Assembly: GCA_944324075.1 (NCBI GenBank)
Contig: CALUUZ010000002.1
Coordinates: forward strand, 1-64,000
Direction of reading: 5' to 3'
Length of the DNA: 64,000 nt
Source: Candidatus Mailhella excrementigallinarum
Lineage (GTDB): Bacteria; Desulfobacterota; Desulfovibrionia; Desulfovibrionales; Desulfovibrionaceae
Each line of letters starts with the position of its first letter. Position 1 is the stretch's first letter. The position numbers and the translations under genes are program-made. This document shows, in pieces, positions 52,160-60,300 of this stretch. Under the pieces are notes generated by a model. That model worked only from the letters and a program-made list of their open reading frames with translations, ran no database searches and was not told where the DNA came from.

Positions 52160-52320
52160 GACAGGCTGTGCCCCATCCATGCCGCATGACCATGCGGCGG
52201 GGGCTCGTCATCTCTGCTCCCGATGCCCGCACGCCTCGCTCCGCCCGACAACGGGCACGGCCCCTGCGGGGCCGCCCGGTCGGCCTTCAAGCCCGCTCCT
52301 CCGGCAGTCGGGGAGATTTT
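52160..52320. repeat. Intergenic repeat, family 2 (partial copy)
   Basis: CATGACCATGCGGCGGGG, CATCTCTGCTCCCGATGCCC and CGGGCACGGCCCCTGCGGGG recur in the copies at 30838 and 34715. It adjoins the family 1 copy, and together they account for the 399 bases before the ZIP gene. Confidence 0.6.
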
Positions 52321-52371
52321 CGGCGCTATTTCCACAACAAGGCGTTCACCCTGTTTGAATCCGCATTCCCG

Positions 52372-53178
52372 TTATCCGAACACATGGTCAAGGCACATCA
52401 TCAGCACAAAGCCCGCCATGAGCCCGGCGCTTGCCGCCCGGCCATTGCCCGAGCCATGGCCCTGCGGAATGACTTCCGACACGACGACGTAGATTATGGC
52501 TCCGGCGGCAAGGCTCATGGCATAAGGCAGGAGCGACGTCACCTGTGCCGCCACGGCTGCGCCGATTGCTGTGGTCACGGGTTCCACCAGGCCGGGGGCC
52601 TGGCCGATGAGAAAAGCCCTGCGGCGGGAACAGCCGTCTCCGAGCAGAGGCAGGGCCACGGCCATGCCCACGGGCAGATTATGCAGACAGATGCCGCAGG
52701 TCAGAAGCGCGGCTCCGGCCAGCCCTCCGGTTTCGGGAGAACTCAGAGCGGCTCCGAAGGCCACGCCGAGCGCCAGTCCCTCTGGAATATTATGCAGGGT
52801 GACGGCAAGGAACAGCAGAATATTGCGGGGAAATGCCGGTTCTCCGGGTTCGCGGATTGTCTCCTGCTCATGACGGTGAATGCAGGCATGGGGCAGAACG
52901 CGATCCAGCATGTCGAGCAGCAATGCTCCCGCGGCGAGGCTTGCGGCCACGGGCACAAAGTCCATGCGTCCCCAGGTGGTTCCTGCCAGTTCAAGCGCAG
53001 GGGAGAGCAGACACCAGAATGAAGCCGCGAGCATCACGCCCGCCGCGAATCCGAGCAGAATGTCAAGGGTGCGCCTGGAACATGCGCGGGGAGTGAATGC
53101 AAAAGCCGCTCCTGCGGCGGTGAAGCCCCAGGTGGCCAGCCCCGCCAGCAGCGCGGGAAAGACGGGAGAAGAAATCAT
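52372..53178 (-). CDS. ZIP family metal transporter
   Basis: This 268-residue membrane protein has about eight helices and the ZIP metal-site motifs: LAVTLHNIPEGLALG in helix 4 and TCGICLHNLPVGMAVAL in helix 5, where the usual HEIPxE-type motif is changed. A short His-containing loop (HACIHRHEQE) precedes helix 4. ZIP proteins move zinc or iron into the cytoplasm. The ATG complementary to 53176-53178 is chosen as the start of the hydrophobic region; upstream codons lie in a poorly conserved stretch. It has no obvious functional neighbour. Confidence 0.88.
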   Translation of the reverse strand: MISSPVFPALLAGLATWGFTAAGAAFAFTPRACSRRTLDILLGFAAGVMLAASFWCLLSPALELAGTTWGRMDFVPVAASLAAGALLLDMLDRVLPHACIHRHEQETIREPGEPAFPRNILLFLAVTLHNIPEGLALGVAFGAALSSPETGGLAGAALLTCGICLHNLPVGMAVALPLLGDGCSRRRAFLIGQAPGLVEPVTTAIGAAVAAQVTSLLPYAMSLAAGAIIYVVVSEVIPQGHGSGNGRAASAGLMAGFVLMMCLDHVFG

Positions 53179-53271
53179 GTGCTGTTGCTCCAATGGCGCG
53201 TGACGGACGTCATGCGCCGCAGCCGTTGAGCCTAGCACAGGGCGGGAGGAAAGAAAACAGCCGCAACCACG

Positions 53272-53299
53272 CCTCCCCGGCTCCATGGAGCCGGGGAGG
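53272..53299 (-). terminator. 28-bp perfect palindrome after the FlxA-like gene
   Basis: CCTCCCCGGCTCC and GGAGCCGGGGAGG are perfectly complementary around AT. It lies 24 bases past the stop of the FlxA-like gene and probably ends its transcript, although no T tract follows. Confidence 0.55.
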
Positions 53300-53323
53300 C
53301 CGCCGCGTCAGAGGGAGGAGGGA

Positions 53324-53830
53324 TCATGCCGCCTGCTGCGCCATCGCGTTCAACTGCTGCTGCAGGTCGTTGACCTGCGCCTGCAGGACATTCATCTGGC
53401 TGGCCTTCACATTTTCCGGCAGGGAACTTGAGGCGATGCTTTGAAGTCTGGCTTCAAGCTGTCTGATTTTTTCCCTGATGCTCTGAATCTGATCTGCTGA
53501 GGAACTTCCTCCGCTGCCGGAAGCTCCTGCCGATCCGCCCGCTTCCGCTGCGCCTTGCTGTTCCGCGTTGTCCGCGGCCGGGCCGTTTCCTGCCGGCGCG
53601 GCGCTGGACTGCCGCGACTGTTCCTGTTCCTGCCGCCGCTGTTCTTCCTGCTTTTCCAGAAGCATCTTTTCGGACAGCTTCCGGGCTTCTTCGGAGATGC
53701 TGACCGTGTCGCTTCCACCCGGGAGTCCGAGGGCACTGCCCTCCTGCCCGTTGTTTTTACCGCGCGCTGCACGGGCGCTTTCTTCCGCTTCCTGTGAGAA
53801 AAAAATACTGCCGTAACCGGAAATTTCCAT
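53324..53830 (-). CDS. FlxA-like coiled-coil protein
   Basis: This 168-residue hydrophilic protein has three parts: an N-terminal segment with SDTVSISEEARKLSEKML, a Gln/Glu-rich helix followed by a Gly/Ser/Ala-rich linker, and a C-terminal coiled coil (IQSIREKIRQLEARLQ ... VLQAQVNDLQQQLNAMAQQ) of the FlxA-like family. The SISEEARKLS segment is like one found in many small flagellum- or secretion-related proteins. AGGGGG lies six bases before the ATG complementary to 53828-53830. Family function is poorly defined. It is divergent from the cobalamin riboswitch, with about 220 featureless bases between. Confidence 0.65.
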   Translation of the reverse strand: MEISGYGSIFFSQEAEESARAARGKNNGQEGSALGLPGGSDTVSISEEARKLSEKMLLEKQEEQRRQEQEQSRQSSAAPAGNGPAADNAEQQGAAEAGGSAGASGSGGSSSADQIQSIREKIRQLEARLQSIASSSLPENVKASQMNVLQAQVNDLQQQLNAMAQQAA

Positions 53831-54051
53831 GCTATACCCCCTGCAGGAAGTTTTCCGGCAGAAGATGCCGGATTCATTTCCGCAACGCCTGCCATGCAAA
53901 AACAGTGCCGGGGCAAAGGAGGAAAATTTTGCTTTTTTTTGATGCCCGCAACCCGGCTCCATTCTTACATTTTTTGCATGCAATCGTTGCGGCGCAAGGA
54001 TTCTGATCGAGTTGACGCGCGGGCAGAGGGAAGGGTACACAGGAAGCCGAC

Positions 54052-54250
54052 ATGGTTTCACCCCCTCCTCTGAGGGGGGAACGAAGAGGGAATCCGGAAT
54101 CTTCCGCGCGGTATGTGAGGCGGGGTGGGCCGGAGCTGTCCCCGCAGCTGTGATCGGTGAATTCGCGCCTTTCATGCCACTGCCCCCGTCCGGGTCGGGA
54201 AGGCGGCGCGGAGTGAAGACCCGAGAGCCAGAAGACCTGCCATGTCGCGC
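54052..54250 (+). ncRNA. Cobalamin (B12) riboswitch
   Basis: The leader contains GAGGGAATCCGG, GGAGCTGTCCCCGCAGCTGT, GCCACTG, CGGGAAGGC, GAAGACCCGAGAGCCAGAAG and the B12 box GCCAGAAGACCTGCC in the right order. The box lies near 54236-54250. A terminator follows at 54353. This is the usual off-switch: adenosylcobalamin stops expression of the downstream gene, here nrdD. Confidence 0.93.
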
Positions 54251-54352
54251 GTATCGGTTGGGGCGGGGGGTCCTTGCAAGGCGCGTCCTACAAAAAGACC
54301 CGGAAGGGCTTTGTCGACGTATCACGTGATTTACCCTCTGTTCATTTGCAAT

Positions 54353-54380
54353 GCCCCCTGCGGGGGGTGAGGGGGCTTTT
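54353..54380 (+). terminator. Riboswitch-controlled intrinsic terminator before nrdD
   Basis: GCCCCC (54353-54358) pairs with GGGGGC (54371-54376) and TTTT follows. It lies between the B12 box and the nrdD start, the expected place for the riboswitch expression platform. Confidence 0.75.
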
Positions 54381-54437
54381 CGGCCTGATGACGGAACCGG
54401 CCCCGGGGTCGTGTTATACTTTGAGAGATCTGAAGAT

Positions 54438-56720
54438 ATGTTGAGTTCCCTGAAAAAGCGTGATTCGCGCACCGTGCCGTTCACCCGGGAAAAGATTGCC
54501 CGCGCCGTGTTTCGCGCGGCGCAGTCGCAGGGCGGCAGTGATTACGCCATGGCCGAAGATATCGCGGCAAGGGTGAGCGCCGAGCTGGAAATCCGCTATC
54601 CTGATGAAGCCGCCGGCATGCCCGATGTGGAAGAAGTGCAGGATCTGGTGGAAAAGACGCTGATTGAGCTGGGACACGCCCGCACTGCAAAGGCATATAT
54701 TCTTTACCGCAACGAGCGTACCCGCGTGCGTGAGCGCAAGACCCGGCTGATGCGGACCATGCGCGATCTCACCTTCAAGGACGCCAGCGAGAGCGATCTG
54801 AAGAGAGAGAACGCCAATATTGACGGCGATACCGCCATGGGCACCATGCTCAAGTACGGCAGCGAGGCTTCCAAGCAGTTCTATGAGATGTACATGCTGA
54901 AGCCCGAGCACAGCCAGGCGCACAAGGACGGGGACATCCACATTCACGATCTGGATTTTTTCTCTCTTACCACCACCTGCTGCCAGATTGACATCAAGAA
55001 GCTGTTCGAGGGCGGATTCAATACCGGCCACGGCTTCCTGCGCGAGCCGGAGAGCATTCAGAGCTACAGCGCGCTTGCCTGCATCGCCCTTCAGTCCAAT
55101 CAGAATGACCAGCATGGCGGACAGAGCATTCCCAATTTTGAATACGGCATGGCCAGAGGCGTGGCCAAGAGCTTCATAAGCAAGCTGGCTCTGGTTCTGG
55201 ATATACGCGGGTATGACGCCGCGCCTGTCAGGGCCGCGCTGCGCGCCTGGCTGAAGGAACATGAATCCATCCTCGGAGAGGAGGGTATGCTCTTCGTCCG
55301 TGAGACTCTGGCCTGCCGCCTGCCCGAAATGTCCGCCGCGGAAGCGGAAAACGCCGTGGACAAGGCTCTGGAACTGACGGAAAAGGACACCTACCAGGCC
55401 ATGGAAGCTCTGGTGCACAACCTGAACACCATGCACAGCCGGGCCGGAGCGCAGATTCCGTTCAGCTCCATCAACTACGGCACGGACACCAGCCCGGAGG
55501 GACGCATGGTCATCCGCAACGTGCTGCTGGCTACCGAGGCCGGGCTGGGCAATGGAGAAACGCCGATTTTCCCCATCCATATCTTCAAGGTGAAGGAAGG
55601 CGTCAACTACCGCAAGGGAGAGCCGAACTACGATTTGTTCCGCCTTGCCTGCCGGGTGTCCGCCAGGCGTCTGTTCCCGAATTTTTCCTTTATTGATGCG
55701 CCGTTCAACAAGGTCTACTACCGGGCGGGACACCCCGAGACGGAAATCGCCTATATGGGATGCCGCACCAGAGTTATCGGCAACGCGCATGATCCCGGGC
55801 GTGAAATCGTCAACGGACGCGGCAATCTGAGCTTCACCTCCCTGAATCTGCCCCGGCTGGGTATCCTTGCCCGTGGTGACGTGGACGCCTTTTTTCCGAG
55901 TCTGGACGACAGGATTTCCCTGGTGTTCGACCAGCTTCTGGAGCGTCTGGAAACCCAGAGCGTCAAGAAGGTGCGCAACTATCCCTTCCTCATGGGGCAG
56001 GGCATCTGGATCGATTCCGACAAGCTCGGACCGGATGACGAGGTGCGTGAAGTCCTCAAGCACGGCACGCTGACCATCGGCTTCATTGGGCTGGCCGAAT
56101 GTCTCAAGGCCCTGATCGGTCAGCACCATGGCGAATCCGAAGCCGCGCAGGAGCTGGGCAAGCGCATTATCCGGCATATCCGCGACAGGGCGGATGAGAA
56201 GATGAGGGAAACCGGGCTGAATTTCTCGGTTATCGCCACGCCTGCCGAAGGGCTGTCCGGACGCTTCGTCCGTCTGGATCAGGAGCGTTTCGGCGTGATT
56301 CCCGGCGTGACCGACCGTGAATATTATACCAACTCCTTCCATATACCGGTATATTTCCCGATCAGCGCCTATGACAAGATTCGTCTGGAAGCACCATATC
56401 ACGCCATGACCAACGGCGGACACATCACCTATGTGGAAGTGGACGGCGATCCTTCCCGCAACATTGACGCCTTTGAGGATATCATCCGGGCCATGAAGGA
56501 AATGGGCGTGGGATACGGTTCCATCAATCATCCGGTGGATCGTGATCCGGTGTGCGGCTACACGGGCATCATCAATGATGTGTGCCCCCGCTGCGGACGG
56601 CATGAGGGAGAAGGCATTCCGCTGGAAAAATGGAGGCGTCTCAAGGGCTATGCGAAGGACTACCGTTCGCCTGACGAGCGGGCCTCCGCAGGTGACGTCA
56701 CACCCAACATTACCCTTTAA
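54438..56720 (+). CDS. nrdD: Anaerobic (class III) ribonucleotide reductase body, lacking the glycyl radical motif
   Basis: This 760-residue protein has an N-terminal ATP-cone (about 1-95; RTVPFTREKIARAVFRAA) and a class III reductase barrel (KDGDIHIHDLDFFSLTTTCC, QNDQHGGQSIPNFEYGMARG, FTSLNLPRLGI, NGGHITYVEVDGDPSRN). The C-terminus has VCGYTGIINDVCPRCGR, part of the zinc site with three of the usual four cysteines. It then ends ASAGDVTPNITL with no radical motif; WRRLKGYAKD is at best a degenerate version. The normal RITGYL motif is encoded separately at 56912. The enzyme makes deoxynucleotides without oxygen. Cobalamin repression implies that a B12-dependent class II reductase exists elsewhere. 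nrdG is not nearby. Confidence 0.93.
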   Translation: MLSSLKKRDSRTVPFTREKIARAVFRAAQSQGGSDYAMAEDIAARVSAELEIRYPDEAAGMPDVEEVQDLVEKTLIELGHARTAKAYILYRNERTRVRERKTRLMRTMRDLTFKDASESDLKRENANIDGDTAMGTMLKYGSEASKQFYEMYMLKPEHSQAHKDGDIHIHDLDFFSLTTTCCQIDIKKLFEGGFNTGHGFLREPESIQSYSALACIALQSNQNDQHGGQSIPNFEYGMARGVAKSFISKLALVLDIRGYDAAPVRAALRAWLKEHESILGEEGMLFVRETLACRLPEMSAAEAENAVDKALELTEKDTYQAMEALVHNLNTMHSRAGAQIPFSSINYGTDTSPEGRMVIRNVLLATEAGLGNGETPIFPIHIFKVKEGVNYRKGEPNYDLFRLACRVSARRLFPNFSFIDAPFNKVYYRAGHPETEIAYMGCRTRVIGNAHDPGREIVNGRGNLSFTSLNLPRLGILARGDVDAFFPSLDDRISLVFDQLLERLETQSVKKVRNYPFLMGQGIWIDSDKLGPDDEVREVLKHGTLTIGFIGLAECLKALIGQHHGESEAAQELGKRIIRHIRDRADEKMRETGLNFSVIATPAEGLSGRFVRLDQERFGVIPGVTDREYYTNSFHIPVYFPISAYDKIRLEAPYHAMTNGGHITYVEVDGDPSRNIDAFEDIIRAMKEMGVGYGSINHPVDRDPVCGYTGIINDVCPRCGRHEGEGIPLEKWRRLKGYAKDYRSPDERASAGDVTPNITL

Positions 56721-56732
56721 CTTTTCAGCATG

Positions 56733-56895
56733 GAGCAATTCGTTTTGAAATTGCTCATGGAGTCGAGCAGGGCGAGACTCCACGCGAAACGGAGCATCTG
56801 CAGTTCTCTTGCGGAGCAAGGCTCCGGCGTCAGGCATAAGAGCTGCGAGCCAGAACATGGGGTCTTGGCTGGCAGATATTTCAACGACAAAATGT
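56733..56895 (+). repeat. Intergenic repeat, family 1, between nrdD and the radical subunit gene
   Basis: GGAGCAATTC/GAAATTGCTC and GAGTCGAGCAGGGCGAGACTC repeat the paired hairpins of the 51983 copy, and GGCTGGCAGATATTTC ends it. It occupies almost all of the 191 bases between nrdD and the 65-codon gene. Confidence 0.65.
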
Positions 56896-56911
56896 TGCAG
56901 ACGAGGAAGAC

Positions 56912-57109
56912 ATGTACGCAGAACACATTCCGGCCAAGGGCAGCGCTCCCGTGCTTGAACAGAAGCCCGTCCAGATGGTGGGCGAAGGTGTCGGTTTTGA
57001 GCGCATCCGCCGTATCACCGGCTATCTGGTGGGTACGGTTGACCGTTTCAACAACGGTAAACGCGCCGAAGAGAGAGATCGCGTCAAACATTGCAGCATG
57101 GGATGCTGA
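56912..57109 (+). CDS. Free-standing glycyl radical domain of class III ribonucleotide reductase
   Basis: This 65-residue protein is essentially the C-terminal tail of NrdD: RIRRITGYLVGTVDRFNNGK with Gly37 as the radical residue, then RAEERDRVKH, and a final CSMGC with two cysteines that might complete the zinc site missing one cysteine in the NrdD body. GAGG lies five bases before the ATG, and a strong terminator follows the stop. It is in a different frame from nrdD and has its own 25-residue N-terminal segment, so it is not a simple frameshift product. The likely role is to dock on NrdD and supply the radical after activation by NrdG, as GrcA/YfiD does for pyruvate formate-lyase. Confidence 0.82.
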   Translation: MYAEHIPAKGSAPVLEQKPVQMVGEGVGFERIRRITGYLVGTVDRFNNGKRAEERDRVKHCSMGC

Positions 57110-57114
57110 AAAGG

Positions 57115-57140
57115 AAAGGCCGGGAGACCGGCCTTTTTTT
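57115..57140 (+). terminator. Intrinsic terminator of the nrdD unit
   Basis: AAAGGCCGG and CCGGCCTTT pair around GAGA, and the second arm runs into seven T. It begins five bases after the stop of the radical-domain gene. Confidence 0.9.
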
Positions 57141-57682
57141 GTATCCGGTTTTCGGCCGCTGCGGCGGCAAAGGCTTTCGCCCGGTCCGTATGGAAGCGTA
57201 TCTCGTGAGTGCCCGGGCAATGATATGTTTTAATGCAGTCTTTTTGTCTTTGTAATGAGTCATGGTAGAGTTTGATCTGGAATAGAACATGGCATGATAT
57301 TTACATAATGCATGATGAATAGACTAAAAAGATATATATTGATTGCATTAATATATAATAATATGTTGATGTGCAATTTTGATTTCAAGCAGTAAAGAAA
57401 TTGTGGTGTGATATGAGAGTAAATATTTTGTTTTTATAAACAATAAGAGTTTATTTTGAAAGTATATAAGCAATTTTAAATTTAAACATGGGCAGGATAT
57501 AAAAAGAGGATGATGACGCTTTTGGGGCAGGATGCCTCTCTCTTTTGGATTGAGTGGTGTAAAATTAATATGCTATATACAGAAAGGGAGAAGGGATCTG
57601 CCGATATGCGGAGAAAATCATTGGTGAGTTGAAGATATATTGTCACGTCGTGGCTCGGGCCGGAGATCAGGAATGAACGTTG
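57141..57682. other. AT-rich non-coding stretch before the helicase cassette
   Basis: From about 57235 to 57660 the sequence is strikingly AT-rich (runs such as TTAATATATAATAATATG) compared with the GC-rich surroundings. I see no gene and no terminator of the cassette's own. It must hold the cassette promoter, but AT-richness makes any hexamer assignment unsafe. Confidence 0.6.
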
Positions 57683-59113
57683 ATGTTTTGTTCAAGCAGT
57701 GACTGGGAGCTGACCACGGAGCCCTATGCCCATCAGCGTGCCGCGGTTGAAAAGCTTTCGCGCCTTAATGTGGGGGCCCTGTTCATGGATATGGGTACGG
57801 GCAAGACTCGTACGGCCATTGAACTTGTCTGGCTTCGCAGAAAGCTTATTTCCAAATGCGTATGGTGCTGTCCTGTTTCGCTCAAGGAGACGGTGAAAAG
57901 GGAGATATTGCGCCATACTTCCTGCAGGGATGAAGATATTCACGTCTTTGGCTCAAAGACGCGGGAAACGAATATTCCACGGGTCGGCTGGCACATTGTC
58001 GGCCTGGAAAGTCTTGGCAGATCCGCCCGCGTGTTTTCCGCGCTCGGCAGGCTGATCGACGGCGGAACATTCCTGATTGTTGATGAATCATCATACATCA
58101 AGGGCCATAAGGCCAAAAGAACCAGGCGTCTTACCAGGCTGGGCGTCCGGGCGCCGTACCGTCTGATTCTTACCGGAACCCCGATTACGCAGGGCATTGA
58201 AGATCTGTATGCGCAGATGGAGTTCCTGTCGCCCCGGATTCTGGGCTGCCCGTCGTGGCACTCGTTCCGGAACATGTATGCCGCTCTCCCGAATGACGGT
58301 GAACGTGTGGAAAGGACAGAGAATTTCAGCGAGGTCTGCCGGAACATTGTGCCGTATGTGTACCAGATCAGCAAGGAAGAGTGCCTGAGCCTGCCTCCCA
58401 AGACGTACCGGCGTGTCATATGCAAGTTTTCCGAGGAGCAGACCCGGCTGTATCAGGCGGTGAAGAGCCGTTTTCTGGAAGAAATGTACGGAACATATGA
58501 TCCGGCGGGCATGGGGATGGCGATTTACCGCCTGTTCAGCGGGCTGCATTCCGTGTCCTGCGGGGTGCTTCCCGCCGGATTTTCCGGAAAAAAGCGCCTG
58601 AAAAATATGCGGGTGGAACAGTTGATAGAGTTGTTCCGGAAGGTTAGAACTAGTCATATAATTACATGGGTGAACTATCGCGAGTCTCTTGCCGCGCTGG
58701 GCGAGGCCCTGCACGCGGCGTTCCCGGAAATGCCCGTCTGCAGGATTTTCGGCGGACTTTCTCCGGCCGTGCGGACCGCGCAGCTTGATCTCTGGAGAAA
58801 GGGCGGCGGGGTGCTGCTGGCGACGCAGGGCACGGGGGGATATGGACTGACACTGACGGAGGCGGATCATGTGTTCTTTTTTTCGGAAAACTGGAAGTAC
58901 GCGCTCAGGATACAGGCCGAGGACAGATGCCACAGAATAGGGCAGAAGCGCAGCGTCCACTATGTGACGCTGCAGTGCGAGTGCAATCTTGATGAACGCA
59001 TTCGTTCCGCGCTTTCCCGCAAGGCCGATGCCCTTGAGGAACTGAAAAGGGAAATCAGAAGACTGAACGGAGACTACGGCACCATACGGAAACTTGTGGA
59101 GCAGACGGTATGA
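57683..59113 (+). CDS. Short SNF2-family DEAD/DEAH-type helicase (phage-like)
   Basis: This 476-residue ATPase contains the SNF2 helicase motifs in order: PYAHQRAAV, Walker A MDMGTGKTRTA (Lys41), the DESS box in LIVDESSYIKGHKAKR, LILTGTPITQGIEDLY, LLATQGTGGYGLTLTEA and QAEDRCHRIGQKRSV. It has no extra DNA-binding domains, as in phage-encoded SNF2 proteins. The start may be ATG 57683 or the TTG before it; the ribosome binding site is weak. Its stop overlaps the next ATG (ATGA). It probably translocates on double-stranded DNA; its target is unknown. Confidence 0.88.
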   Translation: MFCSSSDWELTTEPYAHQRAAVEKLSRLNVGALFMDMGTGKTRTAIELVWLRRKLISKCVWCCPVSLKETVKREILRHTSCRDEDIHVFGSKTRETNIPRVGWHIVGLESLGRSARVFSALGRLIDGGTFLIVDESSYIKGHKAKRTRRLTRLGVRAPYRLILTGTPITQGIEDLYAQMEFLSPRILGCPSWHSFRNMYAALPNDGERVERTENFSEVCRNIVPYVYQISKEECLSLPPKTYRRVICKFSEEQTRLYQAVKSRFLEEMYGTYDPAGMGMAIYRLFSGLHSVSCGVLPAGFSGKKRLKNMRVEQLIELFRKVRTSHIITWVNYRESLAALGEALHAAFPEMPVCRIFGGLSPAVRTAQLDLWRKGGGVLLATQGTGGYGLTLTEADHVFFFSENWKYALRIQAEDRCHRIGQKRSVHYVTLQCECNLDERIRSALSRKADALEELKREIRRLNGDYGTIRKLVEQTV

Positions 59114-60300
59114 AACGTTTCCTGGGTATGGATGTGTTTGCCGCGGCGCGGCTGCGGCTTGAGGAGATTTTTGACGCTTTTGAGCGGGTCTATGTTTCCT
59201 TCTCCGGAGGAAAGGACTCCGGTCTCGTCGTTCAGTTTGCTCTGGAAGTGGCCCGAGAGAAGGGCCGGTTGCCCCTGGATGTGCTGCATATCGATCTGGA
59301 GGCGTGGTACGCGCATACCGATGCCTTTGTCACCCGCATCATGACCAGGCCGGATGTCCGGCCGCACTGGATTTGTCTGCCCCTGCACCTGCGGAATTCC
59401 GTGTCCCAGATACAGCCGCACTGGCTGTGCTGGGATCCGGAGGCGCGGGCGCTGTGGGTACGTGAACTTCCCCGGTATCCGGGGGTGATTGCGGCGGAGG
59501 GATATTTTCCCTGGTTCAGGCGGGGCATGGAATTTGAGGAATTTTCTCCCCTGTTTGCGGAGCACTTCGCGCAAGGCCGTCCGTGCGCCTGCATCGTGGC
59601 CATACGCAGCGATGAATCCCTGAACCGTTTCCGAACCATCGCGTCGGCGACGAAACGGCGCTGGAAGGGGAAGAGCTGGAGTACGGCGACACCTTCCGGC
59701 GTTGTCAATATCTACCCGATATACGACTGGCGCACGGAGGATATCTGGACGGCCACAGGCAGAAAGGGGTGGGACTACAACCGGATTTACGACCTCATGC
59801 ATCTTGCCGGAGTGGGTATCCACCAGATGCGTCTCTGCCAGCCGTACGGGGATGATCAGCGCAAGGGACTCTGGCTTTTCAAGATGCTTGAGCCGGAAAC
59901 CTGGACCAGGGTTGTCGGGCGGGTGCAGGGGGCGAACTTCGGCAACCGGTATGTGGAGCTTTCCGGAAATGTGTTCGGCAATATCCGTATTCGCCTGCCG
60001 GCGGGGCATACATGGCAGAGCTATGCCGAGTTTCTGCTGGATACCATGCCTCCGCCCACGGCGGAACACTATCGGACGAAGATCGGAAAGTTTCTTAAAT
60101 GGTGGGCCAAACAGGGCGTCGAGGATATCCCGCAGGAAGCTGACGCGAGGCAGGAGGCTCTCCGCAAGGCTCCGAGCTGGCGGCGCATCTGCAAGGTGCT
60201 GCTGAAAAACGACTACTGGTGCAAGGGGCTGAGTTTTTCCCAGACCAAGCGGGAGATGGAGCGGCAGGCGCAGATCATCATGAAATATATGGAGCTGTGA
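59110..60300 (+). CDS. ibrA: IbrA-like PP-loop (PAPS reductase-type, DUF3440) protein
   Basis: This 396-residue protein has the PP-loop ATP-pyrophosphatase motif SFSGGKDSGLV (residues 30-40) followed by a PAPS-reductase-type fold (LDVLHIDLEAWYAHT), then the DUF3440-type region with IYPIYDWRTEDIWTATGRKG and RLCQPYGDDQRKGLWLFK. IbrA proteins of enterobacterial prophages share this plan. Relatives include DndC/SscC-type proteins of DNA phosphorothioation, but no DndD/E partners are present. It overlaps the helicase stop by four bases and the next start by one. AMP-activated modification of a nucleic acid or regulator is a reasonable guess; no activity is proven from sequence. Confidence 0.85.
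   Translation: MKRFLGMDVFAAARLRLEEIFDAFERVYVSFSGGKDSGLVVQFALEVAREKGRLPLDVLHIDLEAWYAHTDAFVTRIMTRPDVRPHWICLPLHLRNSVSQIQPHWLCWDPEARALWVRELPRYPGVIAAEGYFPWFRRGMEFEEFSPLFAEHFAQGRPCACIVAIRSDESLNRFRTIASATKRRWKGKSWSTATPSGVVNIYPIYDWRTEDIWTATGRKGWDYNRIYDLMHLAGVGIHQMRLCQPYGDDQRKGLWLFKMLEPETWTRVVGRVQGANFGNRYVELSGNVFGNIRIRLPAGHTWQSYAEFLLDTMPPPTAEHYRTKIGKFLKWWAKQGVEDIPQEADARQEALRKAPSWRRICKVLLKNDYWCKGLSFSQTKREMERQAQIIMKYMEL

Noticed and set aside
54438-56720. WRRLKGYAKD near the NrdD C-terminus as the functional glycyl radical motif
   Set aside because: It lacks the R-[VIT]-x-GY[LF] context and the downstream basic tail, both of which are present in the separate 65-residue protein.
54414-56858. An 814-codon open frame antisense to nrdD
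   Set aside because: nrdD is an unmistakable family member on the other strand; the antisense frame has no family resemblance and reflects GC-rich codon bias.
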